A stretch of DNA of 64,000 nt from Bacillus atrophaeus (GTDB taxonomy: Bacteria > Bacillota > Bacilli > Bacillales > Bacillaceae). Under the pieces are notes generated by a model. It made no database searches, had not been told where the DNA came from, and saw only the letters and a program-made list of their open reading frames with translations. The stretch lies in the NCBI RefSeq assembly GCF_001584335.1, contig NZ_LSBB01000001.1:868001-932000 (forward strand), written 5' to 3'. This document shows positions 34,880 to 47,253 of the stretch, in pieces. Position 1 is the stretch's first letter, and each line of letters opens with the position of its first letter. A program made the position numbers and the translations under genes.

Positions 34880-35017
34880 ATATAAAGCGATATTTCATGC
34901 TAAATAAATGAACAAGGCCGCCCGCCGCCCTGTCCGGAGGCGCGGTGTGCTTTCGTTCGTCCGCCGGAAGTCTGGTATGGGACTTAAAGCGTCATGAAGA
35001 GAAAGGAAATGAGTCAG
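34880..35017 (+). other. GC-rich structured leader of dhbA
   Basis: After the Fur box the leader runs 138 nt to dhbA. Bases 34917-34967 are very GC-rich and can fold in competing ways (GGCGCGG at 34939-34945 with CCGC...GCC upstream; CCGG at 34934 with CCGG at 34964). A second hairpin AAGTC/GACTT (34968-34972 with 34981-34985) is near the ribosome binding site. No intact small ORF with a good site is seen. Confidence 0.5.
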
Positions 35018-35803
35018 ATGGATGTTATGGGAATTAAGGGCAAGACCGCTTTAGTAACCGGAGCTGCTCAAGGCATCGGGGAAGAAGTTGCTCGTGCGCT
35101 TGCTGAACTTGGAGCAAGGGTTGCGGCAGTCGATCTAAATGCGGAGAAACTTAATGGACTGACGGCAGGCCTCAGAGCTGACGGGCACCAAGCGGAAGCG
35201 TTCCCGGCTGATGTAGGTGACAGCAGTGCGGTTGATGAGATAACGGCGAGAATCGAACGAGAAATCGGCCCGATAGACATTCTCGTAAACGTTGCAGGGG
35301 TACTTCGTCCCGGGCTGATTGAATCTATCAGCGATCACGATTGGGAGGCGACTTTTTCAGTTAATTCCACTGGCGTATTCAACGTGTCCCGATCGGTCAG
35401 CAAATACATGATGAATCGAAGATCAGGTTCAATTGTAACGGTAGGCTCAAATGCCGCTGCTATGCCGCGTACGTCTATGGCAGCTTATGCATCTTCCAAA
35501 GCGGCAGCCGCGATGTTTACAAAGTGCCTCGGACTGGAACTTGCGGAATATAATATCCGCTGCAATGTGGTTTCTCCAGGGTCAACGGAAACGGAGATGC
35601 AATGGTCGCTGTGGCCAGATGAGAACGGGGCTCAGGCAGTAATTGCCGGCTCACTTGAAACATTCAAAACAGGAATTCCGCTGAAAAAGATCGCCAAGCC
35701 ATCTGATATCGCCAATGCCGTGCTCTTTTTGGTTTCTGACCGGGCAGGGCATATCACAATGCACGATTTGCGTGTTGACGGCGGCGCAACGTTAGGTGTG
35801 TAA
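35018..35803 (+). CDS. dhbA: 2,3-dihydro-2,3-dihydroxybenzoate dehydrogenase
   Basis: This 261-residue short-chain dehydrogenase oxidises 2,3-dihydro-DHB to 2,3-dihydroxybenzoate with NAD+, the third step of catecholate synthesis. The NAD motif is [12 protein letters not shown] (residues 13-24), NVAG lies near 86, and the catalytic SxnYxxxK is formed by Ser of VGSN and by AYASSK (about 152-157). The start ATG at 35018 gives the B. subtilis length; the frame is open to 34994 but AAGGA at 35004-35008 serves the chosen start. It is first in dhbACEBF. Confidence 0.95.
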   Translation: MDVMGIKGKTALVTGAAQGIGEEVARALAELGARVAAVDLNAEKLNGLTAGLRADGHQAEAFPADVGDSSAVDEITARIEREIGPIDILVNVAGVLRPGLIESISDHDWEATFSVNSTGVFNVSRSVSKYMMNRRSGSIVTVGSNAAAMPRTSMAAYASSKAAAAMFTKCLGLELAEYNIRCNVVSPGSTETEMQWSLWPDENGAQAVIAGSLETFKTGIPLKKIAKPSDIANAVLFLVSDRAGHITMHDLRVDGGATLGV

Positions 35804-35827
35804 CCATTTTAAAAGGAGGCTATAAAA

Positions 35828-37075
35828 ATGTCGGAACATCATGTTATTTCTGAAGAGAAAGCGGAACAGCTTCTCAGCCAATACAGAGCAGGTTCTTTTT
35901 TCTTATCCACCCCGCATCGGACTTTGCTTGCGGAGGGGGCTTTTGCCGAGGTGCCAAACCGGGATGGGCATGAGGATCAATTAAAAGATCTGCCCGGGCG
36001 CATTGCCGCTGTCCTAAACGAAGCCAAGGAATGCGGACACAGCAATCCAGCCGTTGTAGGGGCAATTCCTTTTGACTATACAAAACCAGCCAAGCTTATT
36101 GTACCGACGAACATTCGCTGGTCGGGTCCGCTTCAATTAGATCCTGCCGGCCGTCATCAGCAGCCGCCAGAGAATACATACGAAATGCAGCCGGTTCCTG
36201 AGCCTGCGGAATATATGAGAGGCGTTGAACGAGGGCTGGAAAGAATAGAAGCCGGCGATCTGAGCAAGATTGTGCTGTCAAGATCGCTGCAGCTCACTTC
36301 ACCGAAACCTATTCATATTGAAAGCCTGCTTCATCATTTGGCGCAGCATAATACAAACGGCTATACATTTGCCGCAGATGTATCGAAGCAGGAAACGGAC
36401 AGCGCCGATTTGGGCGCGTCCCCTAGCCGGCGGACATTAATCGGAGCAAGCCCTGAACTGCTTGTTTCCAGATCGGGAACACAGGTAGTGTCGAATCCTC
36501 TGGCAGGGTCCAGGCCTCGCAGTGAAGATCCAGTTGAGGATCAGCGGAGGGCGGCGGAATTGCTTTCTTCTGCCAAAGATCTGCATGAACATGAAGTGGT
36601 TGCTGATGCGGTTGCCGCCGCACTCCGGCCATTTTGCCGGACACTGGATGTTCCTGCTGAACCTTCGCTTGTCCAAACCGAGACAATGTGGCATCTCTCC
36701 AGTGAAATCAGAGGGGAGCTTTCTGATCCGTCAACGTCTGCGCTGGAACTGGCAATTGCACTTCATCCGACTCCGGCCGTTTGCGGAACGCCGACCGATT
36801 CGGCACGGGAAGCAATTAAAGAAATTGAACCCTTTGACCGCGGTTTCTTTACAGGAATGGTTGGCTGGTGTGATTCTGAGGGGGACGGTGATTGGGTCGT
36901 CACGATCCGCTGTGCAGAAGCAGAGGATTACGCGCTTCGTCTGTTCGCAGGAGCGGGCGTTGTCAAGGGATCAAAAGCCGAAGACGAGCTGGCGGAGACT
37001 TCAGCCAAGTTTCGCACGATGCTTCTGGCTATGGGCCTGAAAAACGATTTGCTGAAATCATTGTTGGAGGGATAA
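35828..37075 (+). CDS. dhbC: isochorismate synthase
   Basis: This 415-residue chorismate-binding enzyme isomerises chorismate to isochorismate, the committed step of bacillibactin synthesis. The conserved [22 protein letters not shown] (about 205-217), the GTP..AREAI block ([11 protein letters not shown] near 315) and GFFTGMVGW near 340 are all visible. It is about 17 residues longer than the 398-residue B. subtilis enzyme, partly from an inserted [12 protein letters not shown] segment near 190. The ATG at 35828 follows AAAAGGAGG. dhbE starts 3 bp after its stop. Confidence 0.95.
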   Translation: MSEHHVISEEKAEQLLSQYRAGSFFLSTPHRTLLAEGAFAEVPNRDGHEDQLKDLPGRIAAVLNEAKECGHSNPAVVGAIPFDYTKPAKLIVPTNIRWSGPLQLDPAGRHQQPPENTYEMQPVPEPAEYMRGVERGLERIEAGDLSKIVLSRSLQLTSPKPIHIESLLHHLAQHNTNGYTFAADVSKQETDSADLGASPSRRTLIGASPELLVSRSGTQVVSNPLAGSRPRSEDPVEDQRRAAELLSSAKDLHEHEVVADAVAAALRPFCRTLDVPAEPSLVQTETMWHLSSEIRGELSDPSTSALELAIALHPTPAVCGTPTDSAREAIKEIEPFDRGFFTGMVGWCDSEGDGDWVVTIRCAEAEDYALRLFAGAGVVKGSKAEDELAETSAKFRTMLLAMGLKNDLLKSLLEG

Positions 37076-37078
37076 AGG

Positions 37079-38707
37079 ATGCTGACTGGATGCCATGCAT
37101 GGCCTAAAGAATTTGCAGAAAAATATCGGAAAGAAGGCTGCTGGCTGGGTGAAACCTTCGGCGGAATGCTGAGGGAACGGGCCGCTTTATACGGCGGACG
37201 AATTGCTGTCACCTGCGGAGAAAGAAATTGGAGTTACAAAGAGCTTGATGAAAGAGCAGACCGCCTGGCTGCGGGATTCCGGAAATTAGGAATCAAGCAG
37301 CTGGACCGGGTGGTGGTTCAGCTCCCCAATATCGCAGAGTTCTTTGAAGTGTGCTTTGCGCTGTTCCGACTGGGTGCCCTGCCCGTCTTTGCCCTGCCTT
37401 CCCACCGAAGCAGTGAAATCACTTATTTTTGTGAATTTGCAGAGGCTGCGGCTTATATCATACCTGACACATATTCAGGATTTGATTATCGCGGACTTGC
37501 CAGACAGGTTCAGGACAAGCTTCCTACGCTGCAGCACGTGGTTGTTGTCGGTGAAGCGGAAGAGTTTATAGCGCTCGGCGACTTGCACGCTGACCCTGTC
37601 AATCTGCCTGAAGTCAGTTCTGCCGAGGTTGCTTTTCTTCAGCTTTCAGGAGGAAGCACCGGGTTATCGAAATTGATCCCGCGGACTCATGATGACTACA
37701 TATACAGCCTGCGAATCAGTGCGGAGGTCTGCCATCTTGATGAAAACAGTGTGTATCTGGCAGCTCTTCCGATGGCTCATAATTATCCGCTAAGTTCGCC
37801 GGGTGTTCTTGGTACCTTGTATGCCGGTGGAAGAGTTGTTCTTGCCCCGACACCAAGCCCGGATGACTCATTTCCCCTTATCGAGCGGGAGCGTGTCACG
37901 ATGACGGCGCTGGTGCCGCCGCTTGCTATGGTGTGGATGGATGCTGTGTCAACAAGGCAGGATGACCTATCAAGTCTTCAGGTGCTCCAAGTGGGAGGCG
38001 CTAAGTTCAGTGCAGAGGCTGCCCGGAGGGTTAAAACGACGTTTGACTGCACCTTGCAGCAGGTATTCGGAATGGCAGAAGGACTGGTCAATTATACGAG
38101 ACTGGATGACCCGGAAGAATTGATTGTCAATACGCAAGGCAGACCGATGTCACCGTTTGATGAGGTTCGGGTGTTAGATGACGACGATCGTGAAGTTGAA
38201 CAAGGCCAAACAGGGCATTTGCTGACCCGGGGACCTTATACGATCCGCGGGTACTATAAAGCCGACGAGCATAACGCGAAGTCGTTTACTCCGGATGGTT
38301 TCTACCGTACAGGCGATCTCGTAAGCTTGACCGAATCAGGTTATGTCGTCGTAGAGGGACGTGCCAAGGATCAAATTAATCGGGGCGGGGACAAAGTGGC
38401 TGCCGAGGAAGTCGAGAACCACCTTCTTGCCCATCCTGATGTACATGATGCGGCGATGGTATCCATGCCTGATGAGTTTCTTGGTGAACGTTCCTGTGTA
38501 TTTGTCATCCCGCGCGGAAATCCTCCAAAAGCCGGTGAGCTTAAAGCATTCCTTCGGGAGCGCGGGCTGGCGGCATATAAGATTCCCGATCGGGTAGAGT
38601 TCATTGATTCATTTCCGCAGACCGGCGTAGGGAAAGTGAGTAAAAAGGCGCTCCGTGAGACGATTGCCCAAAAGCTGTCTGTCTCAAAAGCCCCTGCAGG
38701 AAAATAA
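37079..38707 (+). CDS. dhbE: 2,3-dihydroxybenzoate-AMP ligase
   Basis: This 542-residue stand-alone adenylation enzyme activates 2,3-dihydroxybenzoate as the acyl-AMP and loads it onto the aryl carrier domain of DhbB. The P-loop-like core is [18 protein letters not shown] (residues about 188-205), with YRTGDLV near 418 and the catalytic Lys in [10 protein letters not shown] near 520. B. subtilis DhbE is the structural model for aryl-acid adenylation domains. The ATG at 37079 follows GGAGGGATAAAGG. It is the third gene of the operon, 3 bp after dhbC. Confidence 0.95.
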   Translation: MLTGCHAWPKEFAEKYRKEGCWLGETFGGMLRERAALYGGRIAVTCGERNWSYKELDERADRLAAGFRKLGIKQLDRVVVQLPNIAEFFEVCFALFRLGALPVFALPSHRSSEITYFCEFAEAAAYIIPDTYSGFDYRGLARQVQDKLPTLQHVVVVGEAEEFIALGDLHADPVNLPEVSSAEVAFLQLSGGSTGLSKLIPRTHDDYIYSLRISAEVCHLDENSVYLAALPMAHNYPLSSPGVLGTLYAGGRVVLAPTPSPDDSFPLIERERVTMTALVPPLAMVWMDAVSTRQDDLSSLQVLQVGGAKFSAEAARRVKTTFDCTLQQVFGMAEGLVNYTRLDDPEELIVNTQGRPMSPFDEVRVLDDDDREVEQGQTGHLLTRGPYTIRGYYKADEHNAKSFTPDGFYRTGDLVSLTESGYVVVEGRAKDQINRGGDKVAAEEVENHLLAHPDVHDAAMVSMPDEFLGERSCVFVIPRGNPPKAGELKAFLRERGLAAYKIPDRVEFIDSFPQTGVGKVSKKALRETIAQKLSVSKAPAGK

Positions 38708-38748
38708 TAAAAAATCGTTTGCCAAATAGATGAAAGGACGTGATGTAA

Positions 38749-39684
38749 ATGGCTATTCCTGCCATTTCTTCTTATCCGATGCCGTCAGCATCGGACCTGC
38801 CGAATAATAAAGTAACATGGGAGCCTGATCCGAAGCGTTCAGTTCTCCTGATTCATGATATGCAAAACTATTTTGTCGATGCTTTTACAGCCGGAACATC
38901 TCCTGTAGTCGAGCTTGTAGACAATATTCGCAAGCTGAAAAGCCAATGTGCAGAGCTGGGTATACCTGTCATTTATACGGCTCAGCCGGGCGCACAAGCG
39001 CCGGAAGACCGCGCCCTTCTGACTGATTTTTGGGGTCCCGGCCTCAATGACGGTCCTTATGAGCAGGAGATTGTTGATGAGCTTGCCCCTGATGATCACG
39101 ATACTGTCCTGACCAAGTGGAGATACAGTGCTTTTAAAAAGACCAATTTGCTGGATATTTTGCGGGGAAAAAGCCGTGATCAGCTGATCATCTGCGGTAT
39201 ATATGCAAACATCGGATGTCTATTGACCGCATGTGACGCATTCATGCAGGATGTTGAGCCGTTTTTTGTCGGTGATGCGGTAGCTGATTTTTCATTGGAA
39301 CAGCACAAAATGTCTCTTGAATATGCAGCCGGACGCTGTGCGGTCACCATTTCAACCCTTGATTTGCTTGAAAAGCTGAAGAACGCGCCGAAATCAGTGT
39401 CTGAACCTTCATCCGGTTCGTCCTCACAACTGCTGACACAGCAGGCAGTCCGTCAGCAAATTGCTGAGCTTCTTCAGGAGTCGCCTGCTGATATTGCAGA
39501 CACCGATGATTTGATTGACAGAGGGCTTGACTCAGTCAGGATCATGAGCCTTGTCGAGCAGTGGCGCCGTGCAGGAGCAGAGGTTACATTTGTTGAACTT
39601 GCTGAAAATCCGACACTCGAAAATTGGTGGAGATTGCTTTCTTCACGTTCACAGAAGGTGCTGCCCAACGCAGACTATCTATAA
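38749..39684 (+). CDS. dhbB: isochorismatase with aryl carrier domain
   Basis: This 311-residue bifunctional protein hydrolyses isochorismate to 2,3-dihydro-DHB with its N-terminal isochorismatase domain (residues 1-205; LLIHDMQNYFVDAF near 30 and ICGIYANIGCLLTACDAF near 147). It then carries DHB on its C-terminal aryl carrier domain (about 225-300). The phosphopantetheine Ser is Ser262 in DRGLDSVRIM. A Ser-rich linker (SEPSSGSSSQ) joins the two. The ATG at 38749 follows AAAGGACGTGATG. dhbF follows after 14 bp. Confidence 0.95.
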   Translation: MAIPAISSYPMPSASDLPNNKVTWEPDPKRSVLLIHDMQNYFVDAFTAGTSPVVELVDNIRKLKSQCAELGIPVIYTAQPGAQAPEDRALLTDFWGPGLNDGPYEQEIVDELAPDDHDTVLTKWRYSAFKKTNLLDILRGKSRDQLIICGIYANIGCLLTACDAFMQDVEPFFVGDAVADFSLEQHKMSLEYAAGRCAVTISTLDLLEKLKNAPKSVSEPSSGSSSQLLTQQAVRQQIAELLQESPADIADTDDLIDRGLDSVRIMSLVEQWRRAGAEVTFVELAENPTLENWWRLLSSRSQKVLPNADYL

Positions 39685-39698
39685 AGGAGGTCATATGA

Positions 39699-42600
39699 AT
39701 GCCTGATACAGAAACAAAAGATGCTCAATTGTCTTTATCCGGAGCCCAAGCCGGCATTTGGTTTGCTCAGCAGCTTGATCCGGATAATCCTATTTACAAT
39801 ACCGGAGAATACATAGAAATTGATGGACCTGTTGATGCTGTCCTGTTTGAAAAAGCTTTGAGGCACGCTGTAATGGAAGCAGAATCGCTGCATGTCCGCT
39901 TTGGTGAGAATGTGGACGGACCTTGGCAGAAGATAAATCCGTCCCCAGATTTTCCGCTGCACTTTATTGATGTCAGCTCAGAACCTGATCCCCAGGCGGC
40001 GGCCTTACATTGGATGAAAGAAGACTTGGCAAAGCCTGTCGATCTGACATCCGGCCCATTGTTCACCGAAGCTTTGTTCAAGGCTGCGCCTAATCGCTTC
40101 TTCTGGTATCAGCGCATTCATCATATTGCAATTGATGGATTCGGTTTCTCGCTAATTGCCCAGCGGGTGTCAAAAATCTATACCGCACTTGTGAATGAGC
40201 TTCCTTTTGAAGAAGCGGGCTTTGGTTCTTTGCATCGCATTCTGCAAGAAGATGAGGAGTATCGCTTATCAGAGCAGTTTGACCGTGATCGGCAATTTTG
40301 GCTTGAGCGCTTTGCAGATGAGCCGGACGTTGTCAGTTTGGCTGACCGGGCGCCTCGGACGTCGGAAAGCTTTCTTCGTCAGACGGCGTATTTGTCCCAA
40401 TCCAGCGCAGATGAACTGAAAGGAGCCGCACGCTCTCATGCGGTAAACTGGCATGAACTTGTCATTGCAACGACAGCATCCTACATACACAGAATGACAA
40501 GTGCTGAGGATGTTGTTCTTGGTTTGCCGATGATGGGACGACTCGGGTCGGTTTCGCTGAATATCCCCGGTATGGTCATGAATCTGCTTCCATTGCGATT
40601 GTCAGTGCGTCCGGATATGAGCTTCGCCGAACTTGTCCTTCAGGTTTCACAGGAAATTCGTGAAATCAAGCGTCATCAGAAGTATCGGCATGAAGAGCTG
40701 CGCCGGGATCTTAAATTGATTGGAGATAATCATAGGTTATTTGGTCCTCAGATTAATCTTATGCCGTTTGACTACGGTCTCGACTTTGCGGGCTGCCGCG
40801 GTACAACACATAACCTCTCGGCTGGGCCTGTCGATGATTTGTCAATTAATGTGTACGACAGATCAGATGGCAGAGGGTTAAGAATTGATTTGGATGCGAA
40901 CCCTGAAGTCTACAGTACTGAGGATCTGGAGCTTCATCAACACCGTTTTCTGAGATTTCTGGAAACGGCAATAGCTGTCGGCCCGGAAACGCCGATTGGG
41001 CAAATGGATCTTCTTTTGCCAGAGGAGCGCCAATGTGTATTAGTTGAGTGGAACGATACAGCCCGTACGGTGCCTCAAGCGAGTCTGCCGGAGTTATTTC
41101 AGGCACAGGCTGTCCGTACGCCGGAAAACATTGCTCTCGTTTGTAATGAGGCTGAACTGAGTTATAAAGAACTGAATGAGCGGGCGAACCGCCTTGCTCA
41201 TTTATTAATTGCCCGCGGTCTGGGCCCGGAGCAATTTGTGGCTTTGGCTTTGCCGAGGTCTGCGGATATGGCTGTTGCAATGCTGGCTGTCCTGAAGACG
41301 GGTGCTGCGTATCTGCCGCTTGATCCTGATTTTCCGGCTGACAGAATCTCCTATATGCTAAGTGATGCGAAGCCTGCGTGTATGATCACGATTGAAAAGG
41401 TTGCATCAAGCCTGCCAGATGACGGCACAACACCGCAGCTCGTGCTTGACGATCCCGTGACAGCTAAAGTATTGGAGCGTTATCCAGTCGCTGACCCGCT
41501 TGACGGCGACCGTACGGAGTCGGTGTCGCTTCTTCATCCGGCTTATATCATCTATACATCCGGTTCGACCGGAAGGCCTAAAGGCGTCGTCGTCACCTTG
41601 AAAAGCTTAAGCAACTTTCTTATGTCCATGCGGGAGACATTTTCATTGGATGAACACGACCGGCTGCTCGCTGTAACCACAGTTGCTTTTGATATCTCAG
41701 CTTTGGAATTGTTCCTGCCGCTTCTAAGCGGTGCCGGTTTTGTCATCGCTCAAAAGGAAACGATTCAGGATCCGCCGGCATTAACGAAAATGATTGAAAA
41801 GCACAACATCACAATCATGCAGGCTACTCCGACGCTGTGGCACGCGCTTGTGACCGGCAGTCCCGAAAAATTGAAAGGGCTCAGAGTGCTTGTCGGCGGC
41901 GAGGCGCTGCCGAGCGGTCTAATGAATGCATTACAGGAACTCGAGTGTAAAATTACGAATCTTTACGGACCCACTGAAACGACAATTTGGTCGACTGCTG
42001 CCGTGCTTGATGACAAGAAGGCAGGAGTGCCGCCAATCGGCAGACCGATTTGGAATACGCAGGTATATGTGCTGGATAACTGTTTACAGCCTGTTCCGCC
42101 AGGAGTTGTGGGAGAGCTGTACATAGCCGGTGACGGGCTGGCCCGAGGTTATTTAGGCCGTGCCGATTTGACTTCCGAGCGTTTTGTTGCCGATCCTTAT
42201 GGTCCGCCGGGCTGCCGCATGTATCACACAGGTGATCAGGCAAGATGGCGTACAGACGGTTCCTTGGATTACATTGGCCGTGCCGATCATCAAATTAAGA
42301 TTCGCGGCTTCCGAATTGAACTGGGGGAAATTGATGCCGTACTGGCCCGCCATCCTGATATCGAACAGGTTGCGGTTGTCGTTCGGGAAGATCAGCCGGG
42401 AGATAAGCGTTTAGTTGCTTATGTCGTCTTTTCGCCGGAAGCGAACCTTGAGTCTGCAGAGCTTCGGCGGTATGCCGGCGGCAGTCTGCCTGATTATATG
42501 GTGCCATCGGCCTTTGTTTCAGTGAATGAATTGCCGCTGACACCAAACGGGAAACTGGACCGAAAAGCGCTGCCTGCGCCTGATTTCACCGCGTCGTCGG

Positions 42601-45600
42601 CTGGCCGCGGCCCTAGGACGCCGCAAGAAGAAATTCTTTGTGATTTGTTTGCTGAGGTTCTCGGTCTTTCACGTGTAGGGATAGATGACGGATTCTTTGA
42701 ACTGGGCGGACACTCCCTGCTTGCCGCACGATTGATGAGCCGGGTTCGCGATACCCTTGGAGCGGAGATAGGCATCGGCAAACTGTTTGATGATCCTACA
42801 GTGGCCGGTCTTGCCGCACATCTGGATCAAGCGCAGAGTGCTCGTCCTGCTTTGCAGAAAGCGGCGCGACCTGAGGAAATTCCGCTTTCCTTTGCCCAGC
42901 GCCGATTGTGGTTCCTGCACTGTCTGGAAGGACCAAGCCCGACCTACAATATTCCTGTGGTTATACGCTTATCTGGCCAATTGAATCGAGCTGCTCTGCA
43001 AGATGCTCTATGTGACGTTGCAGCCCGCCATGAAACCTTGCGCACCATCTTCCCGGAGTCTCAGGGAACATCGTGTCAGCTCATTTTGGATGCTGCAAAG
43101 GCACGTCCTGAATTAATTGTTACTGACATTCACGAAAATGAGCTTTCTGAAGCACTTTCTGAAGCTGTGAGATATTGTTTTGATCTCGCCGTTGAACCGG
43201 CAATTCGCGCCGAACTGTTCGTCACTGGAACGGATGAGCATGTTTTGCTGTTATTGCTTCACCATATTGTAGGTGATGGGTGGTCTTTAACGCCGCTTAC
43301 TCGTGACCTTGCTGCGGCTTACACGGCACGCTGTCAAGATCGGGCTCCGGAATTGCCGCCGCTGAAAATTCAATATGCTGATTACGCACTCTGGCAGCAG
43401 AACCTGCTTGGCAGTGAGAATGACCCGGACAGTCTGATTGCGAAACAGCTTGATTTCTGGAGTGAGACGCTGGCGAATCTGCCTGATCAGCTGGAGCTGC
43501 CTGCTGATTATCCGCGTCCCGCTGAGCCGAGTTATCGCGGGGATACGATTCATTTCCATATTGATCCGGACCTGCATCATCGTTTGCATGACCTCTCACG
43601 TGATAACAGGGTCAGCCTGTTTATGGTGCTGCAATCAGGCCTTTCCGCACTGCTCACTCGTCTCGGCACAGGCACTGATATTCCGATCGGAAGCCCGATT
43701 GCCGGCCGCAGTGATGATGCGTTAGGTGATCTGGTAGGCTTGTTTATTAACACTTTGGTGCTGAGAACAGATACTTCCGATAATCCGAGTTTCCGGGAGC
43801 TTCTCGACAGAGTTCGAGAGGTGAATCTGGCGGCATATGAAAATCAGGATGTGCCGTTCGAGCGTCTCGTCGAATTTCTTAATCCGGCGAGATCACGGGC
43901 CAGACACCCGCTGTTCCAAATTATGCTGGCATTCCAGAATACGCCGGACGCTGTACTGGATTTGCCAGGTATCCAAAGCGATCTTCACATCAGCAGTGTC
44001 GGATCTGCCAAATTTGATTTAACAATAGAGCTTAGTGAACGCCGCCATTCAGACGGCACACCGGCCGGACTCGATGGATTGATTGAATACAGTACTGATA
44101 TATTTAAGAAAGAAACAGTCGAAGCGCTTGCGGCACGGCTCCTGAGGTTATTGGAAGCAGCAGCCGCTGATCCGGATCAGCGGATTGGAAGCCTGGACAT
44201 CCTCGCACCTGAGGAGCGTCGGGACATGCTGGCGGATTGGAATAAGGTTTCTCAAGAAAAAACAGAAACATGTTTGCCGCTATTATTCGAGAAGCAGGCC
44301 GCAAAAAATCCTGGAGCTTGTGCCGTAGCGTTTGAGGATGCTGCACTGAGCTATGACCAGCTGAATAAACGGGCGAATCGTCTTGCCCATATGCTGATTG
44401 ACAGGGGAGTGGGACCGGAACAAATTGTTGCTTTGGCCCTTCCGCGTTCGTTAGATATGGTTGTCGGTCTTTTGGCGGTCCTCAAGGCAGGCGCGGCGTA
44501 TCTGCCGCTCGACCCTGACTATCCGTCTGACCGTCTGGCATTTATGCTCAGCGATGCCCAGCCCGTATGCGTGATCACCGGCACGCAGGCTGAGGCAAAA
44601 GTTCCTAATACAGATTCTTTGCCGAAGATTATACTTGATGATGCTAAAACGGCTGAGAAATTAAGCAAGTATAACGACAGCAATCCGAATGATGATGACC
44701 GTGTCCGGCCATTGTCTCCGCTTCATCCGGCTTATATTATCTATACCTCCGGTTCAACCGGTGTTCCAAAAGGTGTGATCATACCGCACCAGAACGTCAT
44801 CAGACTGTTTGGCTCTACCAAACAGTGGTTCCAATTCAGTTCATCAGATGTATGGACGATGTTTCATTCCTATGCTTTCGATTTTTCAGTTTGGGAGATT
44901 TGGGGTCCTTTACTGCATGGCGGACGTCTTGTAGTGGTGCCGCACGAGATAAGCCGGTCGCCTGAAGATTTTCTATCTCTGCTTGTAAAAGAAGGTGTGA
45001 CGGTTCTTAACCAGACACCATCGGCATTCTATCAATTCATGCAGGCGGAACGGGAACATGACGAGCTCGGTCAGGCTCTTTGTTTGCGCTTTGTCATTTT
45101 CGGCGGTGAAGCTCTTGAGCTTAGCCGCTTAGAAGACTGGTATAAACGCCATCCGGACAATGCGCCGAAGCTGATTAACATGTACGGCATTACTGAGACG
45201 ACGGTTCATGTCAGCTATATTGAGCTTGACAGGGACATTGCCGCCATGAGGGCTAATAGTCTTATTGGCTGCGGAATACCTGATCTTGGTGTTTACGTGC
45301 TTGATGCGGGATTGCAGCCTGTACCGCCGGGCGTAGTGGGAGAAATGTATGTCGCCGGAGCAGGGCTTGCACGAGGATATTTAGGGCGTGCTGGTTTGAC
45401 AGCTGAGCGATTTATCGCTGATCCGTTCGGTCCTCCGGGCACTCGGATGTATCGGACCGGCGACTTGGCGCGGCGTCGTGCGGATGGTTCACTTGATTAC
45501 ATGGGCCGTGCGGATCATCAGATCAAAATACGCGGGTTCCGAATTGAATTAGGCGAAATTGAAGCTGTGCTCGTTCAGCATCCTGATGTCGGACAAGCCG

Positions 45601-46883
45601 CGGTTGTCGTCCGTGAAGACCAGCCGGGAGACAAACGCCTTGTCGCTTATACCACGGCTGCTTCCCAAGCCGTTCCTGATCAAGCAGAACTTCGCCGCTA
45701 TGCTGCCGGCAGCCTCCCGGATTACATGGTTCCGTCAGCTTTTGTAATGGTGGACGAGCTGCCGCTGACACCAAACGGCAAGCTTGACCGTAAGGCATTG
45801 CCGGCGCCTGATTTTGCAGCGGACGTTACCGGACGGGGGCCAAGAACCCCGCAAGAGGAAATTTTGTGTGACTTGTTCACTGAGGTTCTCAACTTGCCGC
45901 GCGTAGGCATTGATGACCGTTTCTTTGACATTGGCGGTCACTCGCTGCTTGCTGTACAGCTGATGAGCAGGATTCGTGAGGCTCTCGGAGTTGAGCTGAG
46001 CATCGGCAACCTGTTTGAGGCACCGACTGTAGCCGGTCTTGCCGAAAGGCTTGAGATGGGCTCCAGCCAAAGCGCGCTGGATGTCTTGCTGCCGCTGAGA
46101 ACGCATGGAGAGCAATTGCCCCTGTTTTGCGTACATCCCGCCGGCGGACTTAGCTGGTGCTATGCCGGGCTGATGACATCTTTGGGGACAGATTATCCGA
46201 TCTATGGATTACAGGCGCGCGGGATCGGACAGCGTGAGAACCTTCCGAAATCACTCGACGAAATGGCTGCGGATTATATCGAACATATTCGTACGGTACA
46301 GCCAAAAGGCCCTTATCATTTGCTTGGCTGGTCGCTTGGAGGCAATGTGGTTCATGCTATGGCGACTCAGCTGCAAAACCAAGGCGAAGAGGTTTCGCTC
46401 CTTGTGATGCTGGATGCCTATCCAAACCACTTCTTGCCTATTAAAGAAGCCCCTGATGAACAGGAAGCACTTATTGCGCTGCTGGCTTTGGGAGGATATG
46501 ATCCTGATAGTTTGGGAGACAAACCGATGGATCTTGACAATGCAATTGACATTCTTCGCCGTGACGGAAGCGCGTTAGCCAGTCTCGACGAATCTGTCAT
46601 TTTAAACTTGAAAGAAACGTACGTCAATTCCGTCGGCATTTTAGGCGCCTATACACCTAAAACATATCATGGCAGCCTTCTGTTCTTCAGGTCAACCGTC
46701 ATACCGGAATGGTTCGATCCAATTGAACCTGATTCGTGGATGCAATATGTCAATGGACGGATCGAACAGCATGATATTGATTGCCGCCATAAGGATCTGT
46801 GCCAGCCTGGACCGCTTGCTGAAATTGGGCAGATTCTTGCCAAAAAACTGGACGAAATGAATGGGGGGAGAAATGACAGATGA
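39699..46883 (+). CDS. dhbF: dimodular nonribosomal peptide synthetase DhbF
   Basis: This 2394-residue synthetase builds bacillibactin, the cyclic trimer of DHB-Gly-Thr. Domains in order: C1 (1-430, HHxxxDG with His141-142), A1 (470-970, [10 protein letters not shown] near 620), PCP1 (Ser1006 in [10 protein letters not shown]), C2 (1050-1480, His1188-1189), A2 (1510-2040, [10 protein letters not shown] near 1680), PCP2 (Ser2082) and a thioesterase (2110-2394, Ser2212 in GWSLGG) that cyclises the product. The A1 pocket ([15 protein letters not shown]) fits the glycine code and the A2 pocket ([18 protein letters not shown]) fits threonine. The ATG at 39699 follows AAAGGAGG; a decoy ATG at 39695 stops after three codons. 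It ends in ATGA with the MbtH-like gene. Confidence 0.96.
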   Translation: MPDTETKDAQLSLSGAQAGIWFAQQLDPDNPIYNTGEYIEIDGPVDAVLFEKALRHAVMEAESLHVRFGENVDGPWQKINPSPDFPLHFIDVSSEPDPQAAALHWMKEDLAKPVDLTSGPLFTEALFKAAPNRFFWYQRIHHIAIDGFGFSLIAQRVSKIYTALVNELPFEEAGFGSLHRILQEDEEYRLSEQFDRDRQFWLERFADEPDVVSLADRAPRTSESFLRQTAYLSQSSADELKGAARSHAVNWHELVIATTASYIHRMTSAEDVVLGLPMMGRLGSVSLNIPGMVMNLLPLRLSVRPDMSFAELVLQVSQEIREIKRHQKYRHEELRRDLKLIGDNHRLFGPQINLMPFDYGLDFAGCRGTTHNLSAGPVDDLSINVYDRSDGRGLRIDLDANPEVYSTEDLELHQHRFLRFLETAIAVGPETPIGQMDLLLPEERQCVLVEWNDTARTVPQASLPELFQAQAVRTPENIALVCNEAELSYKELNERANRLAHLLIARGLGPEQFVALALPRSADMAVAMLAVLKTGAAYLPLDPDFPADRISYMLSDAKPACMITIEKVASSLPDDGTTPQLVLDDPVTAKVLERYPVADPLDGDRTESVSLLHPAYIIYTSGSTGRPKGVVVTLKSLSNFLMSMRETFSLDEHDRLLAVTTVAFDISALELFLPLLSGAGFVIAQKETIQDPPALTKMIEKHNITIMQATPTLWHALVTGSPEKLKGLRVLVGGEALPSGLMNALQELECKITNLYGPTETTIWSTAAVLDDKKAGVPPIGRPIWNTQVYVLDNCLQPVPPGVVGELYIAGDGLARGYLGRADLTSERFVADPYGPPGCRMYHTGDQARWRTDGSLDYIGRADHQIKIRGFRIELGEIDAVLARHPDIEQVAVVVREDQPGDKRLVAYVVFSPEANLESAELRRYAGGSLPDYMVPSAFVSVNELPLTPNGKLDRKALPAPDFTASSAGRGPRTPQEEILCDLFAEVLGLSRVGIDDGFFELGGHSLLAARLMSRVRDTLGAEIGIGKLFDDPTVAGLAAHLDQAQSARPALQKAARPEEIPLSFAQRRLWFLHCLEGPSPTYNIPVVIRLSGQLNRAALQDALCDVAARHETLRTIFPESQGTSCQLILDAAKARPELIVTDIHENELSEALSEAVRYCFDLAVEPAIRAELFVTGTDEHVLLLLLHHIVGDGWSLTPLTRDLAAAYTARCQDRAPELPPLKIQYADYALWQQNLLGSENDPDSLIAKQLDFWSETLANLPDQLELPADYPRPAEPSYRGDTIHFHIDPDLHHRLHDLSRDNRVSLFMVLQSGLSALLTRLGTGTDIPIGSPIAGRSDDALGDLVGLFINTLVLRTDTSDNPSFRELLDRVREVNLAAYENQDVPFERLVEFLNPARSRARHPLFQIMLAFQNTPDAVLDLPGIQSDLHISSVGSAKFDLTIELSERRHSDGTPAGLDGLIEYSTDIFKKETVEALAARLLRLLEAAAADPDQRIGSLDILAPEERRDMLADWNKVSQEKTETCLPLLFEKQAAKNPGACAVAFEDAALSYDQLNKRANRLAHMLIDRGVGPEQIVALALPRSLDMVVGLLAVLKAGAAYLPLDPDYPSDRLAFMLSDAQPVCVITGTQAEAKVPNTDSLPKIILDDAKTAEKLSKYNDSNPNDDDRVRPLSPLHPAYIIYTSGSTGVPKGVIIPHQNVIRLFGSTKQWFQFSSSDVWTMFHSYAFDFSVWEIWGPLLHGGRLVVVPHEISRSPEDFLSLLVKEGVTVLNQTPSAFYQFMQAEREHDELGQALCLRFVIFGGEALELSRLEDWYKRHPDNAPKLINMYGITETTVHVSYIELDRDIAAMRANSLIGCGIPDLGVYVLDAGLQPVPPGVVGEMYVAGAGLARGYLGRAGLTAERFIADPFGPPGTRMYRTGDLARRRADGSLDYMGRADHQIKIRGFRIELGEIEAVLVQHPDVGQAAVVVREDQPGDKRLVAYTTAASQAVPDQAELRRYAAGSLPDYMVPSAFVMVDELPLTPNGKLDRKALPAPDFAADVTGRGPRTPQEEILCDLFTEVLNLPRVGIDDRFFDIGGHSLLAVQLMSRIREALGVELSIGNLFEAPTVAGLAERLEMGSSQSALDVLLPLRTHGEQLPLFCVHPAGGLSWCYAGLMTSLGTDYPIYGLQARGIGQRENLPKSLDEMAADYIEHIRTVQPKGPYHLLGWSLGGNVVHAMATQLQNQGEEVSLLVMLDAYPNHFLPIKEAPDEQEALIALLALGGYDPDSLGDKPMDLDNAIDILRRDGSALASLDESVILNLKETYVNSVGILGAYTPKTYHGSLLFFRSTVIPEWFDPIEPDSWMQYVNGRIEQHDIDCRHKDLCQPGPLAEIGQILAKKLDEMNGGRNDR

Positions 46884-47101
46884 CAAATCCTTTTGAGAAT
46901 GCGGACGGCACATACTTTGTGCTGGTTAATGAAGAAGGGCAGTATTCACTCTGGCCAGGCTCCATTGAAGTGCCGAACGGCTGGAATGTAGTCTATGAGC
47001 AGGAGGGACGTCAGGCTTGCCTTGATTACATTAATTCACACTGGCATAATATGCAGCCGAACAGCCTTAAACCTAAGGCGGGCATTGCTGAAGAAAAATA
47101 A
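46880..47101 (+). CDS. MbtH-like protein of the dhb cluster
   Basis: This 73-residue protein is an MbtH-like partner, a small subunit that binds adenylation domains and improves their folding and activity. The signature [19 protein letters not shown] is present ([19 protein letters not shown], residues about 17-35), followed by [10 protein letters not shown]. The ATG overlaps the dhbF stop by 4 bp (ATGA) and GGGGGGAG lies before it, so expression is coupled to DhbF, its likely client. It is last in the operon, and a strong terminator follows. Confidence 0.93.
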   Translation: MTNPFENADGTYFVLVNEEGQYSLWPGSIEVPNGWNVVYEQEGRQACLDYINSHWHNMQPNSLKPKAGIAEEK

Positions 47102-47148
47102 AACTGATCGACGGTCTGTATCAGAAGCCTATAGGCGGTATCTTAAAG

Positions 47149-47184
47149 AAGACTGCCGGCATCACGCCGGCAGTCTTTCTTTTT
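47149..47184 (+). terminator. terminator of the dhb operon
   Basis: AAGACTGCCGGC (47149-47160) pairs with GCCGGCAGTCTT (47166-47177), followed by a T-run. Confidence 0.93.
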
Positions 47185-47217
47185 TATAAGGATCTTGCGG
47201 TTCGCGTATCACTCCAT

Positions 47218-47253
47218 AAAAAAACGCTCCCCGAAAGGGAGGAGCGTTTTTTT
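47218..47253. terminator. terminator of yukJ
   Basis: AAAAACGCTCC (47220-47230) pairs with GGAGCGTTTTT (47241-47251), with A- and T-runs for both strands. It overlaps the yukJ stop. Confidence 0.88.

Noticed and set aside
42600-46100. Internal duplication or assembly error in dhbF
   Set aside because: The two modules are similar, but they differ in many codons and in pocket residues, as in any two-module synthetase.
39735-46965. Many antisense and out-of-frame ORFs across dhbF
   Set aside because: They follow the codon structure of the main gene, lack ribosome binding sites and resemble no family.
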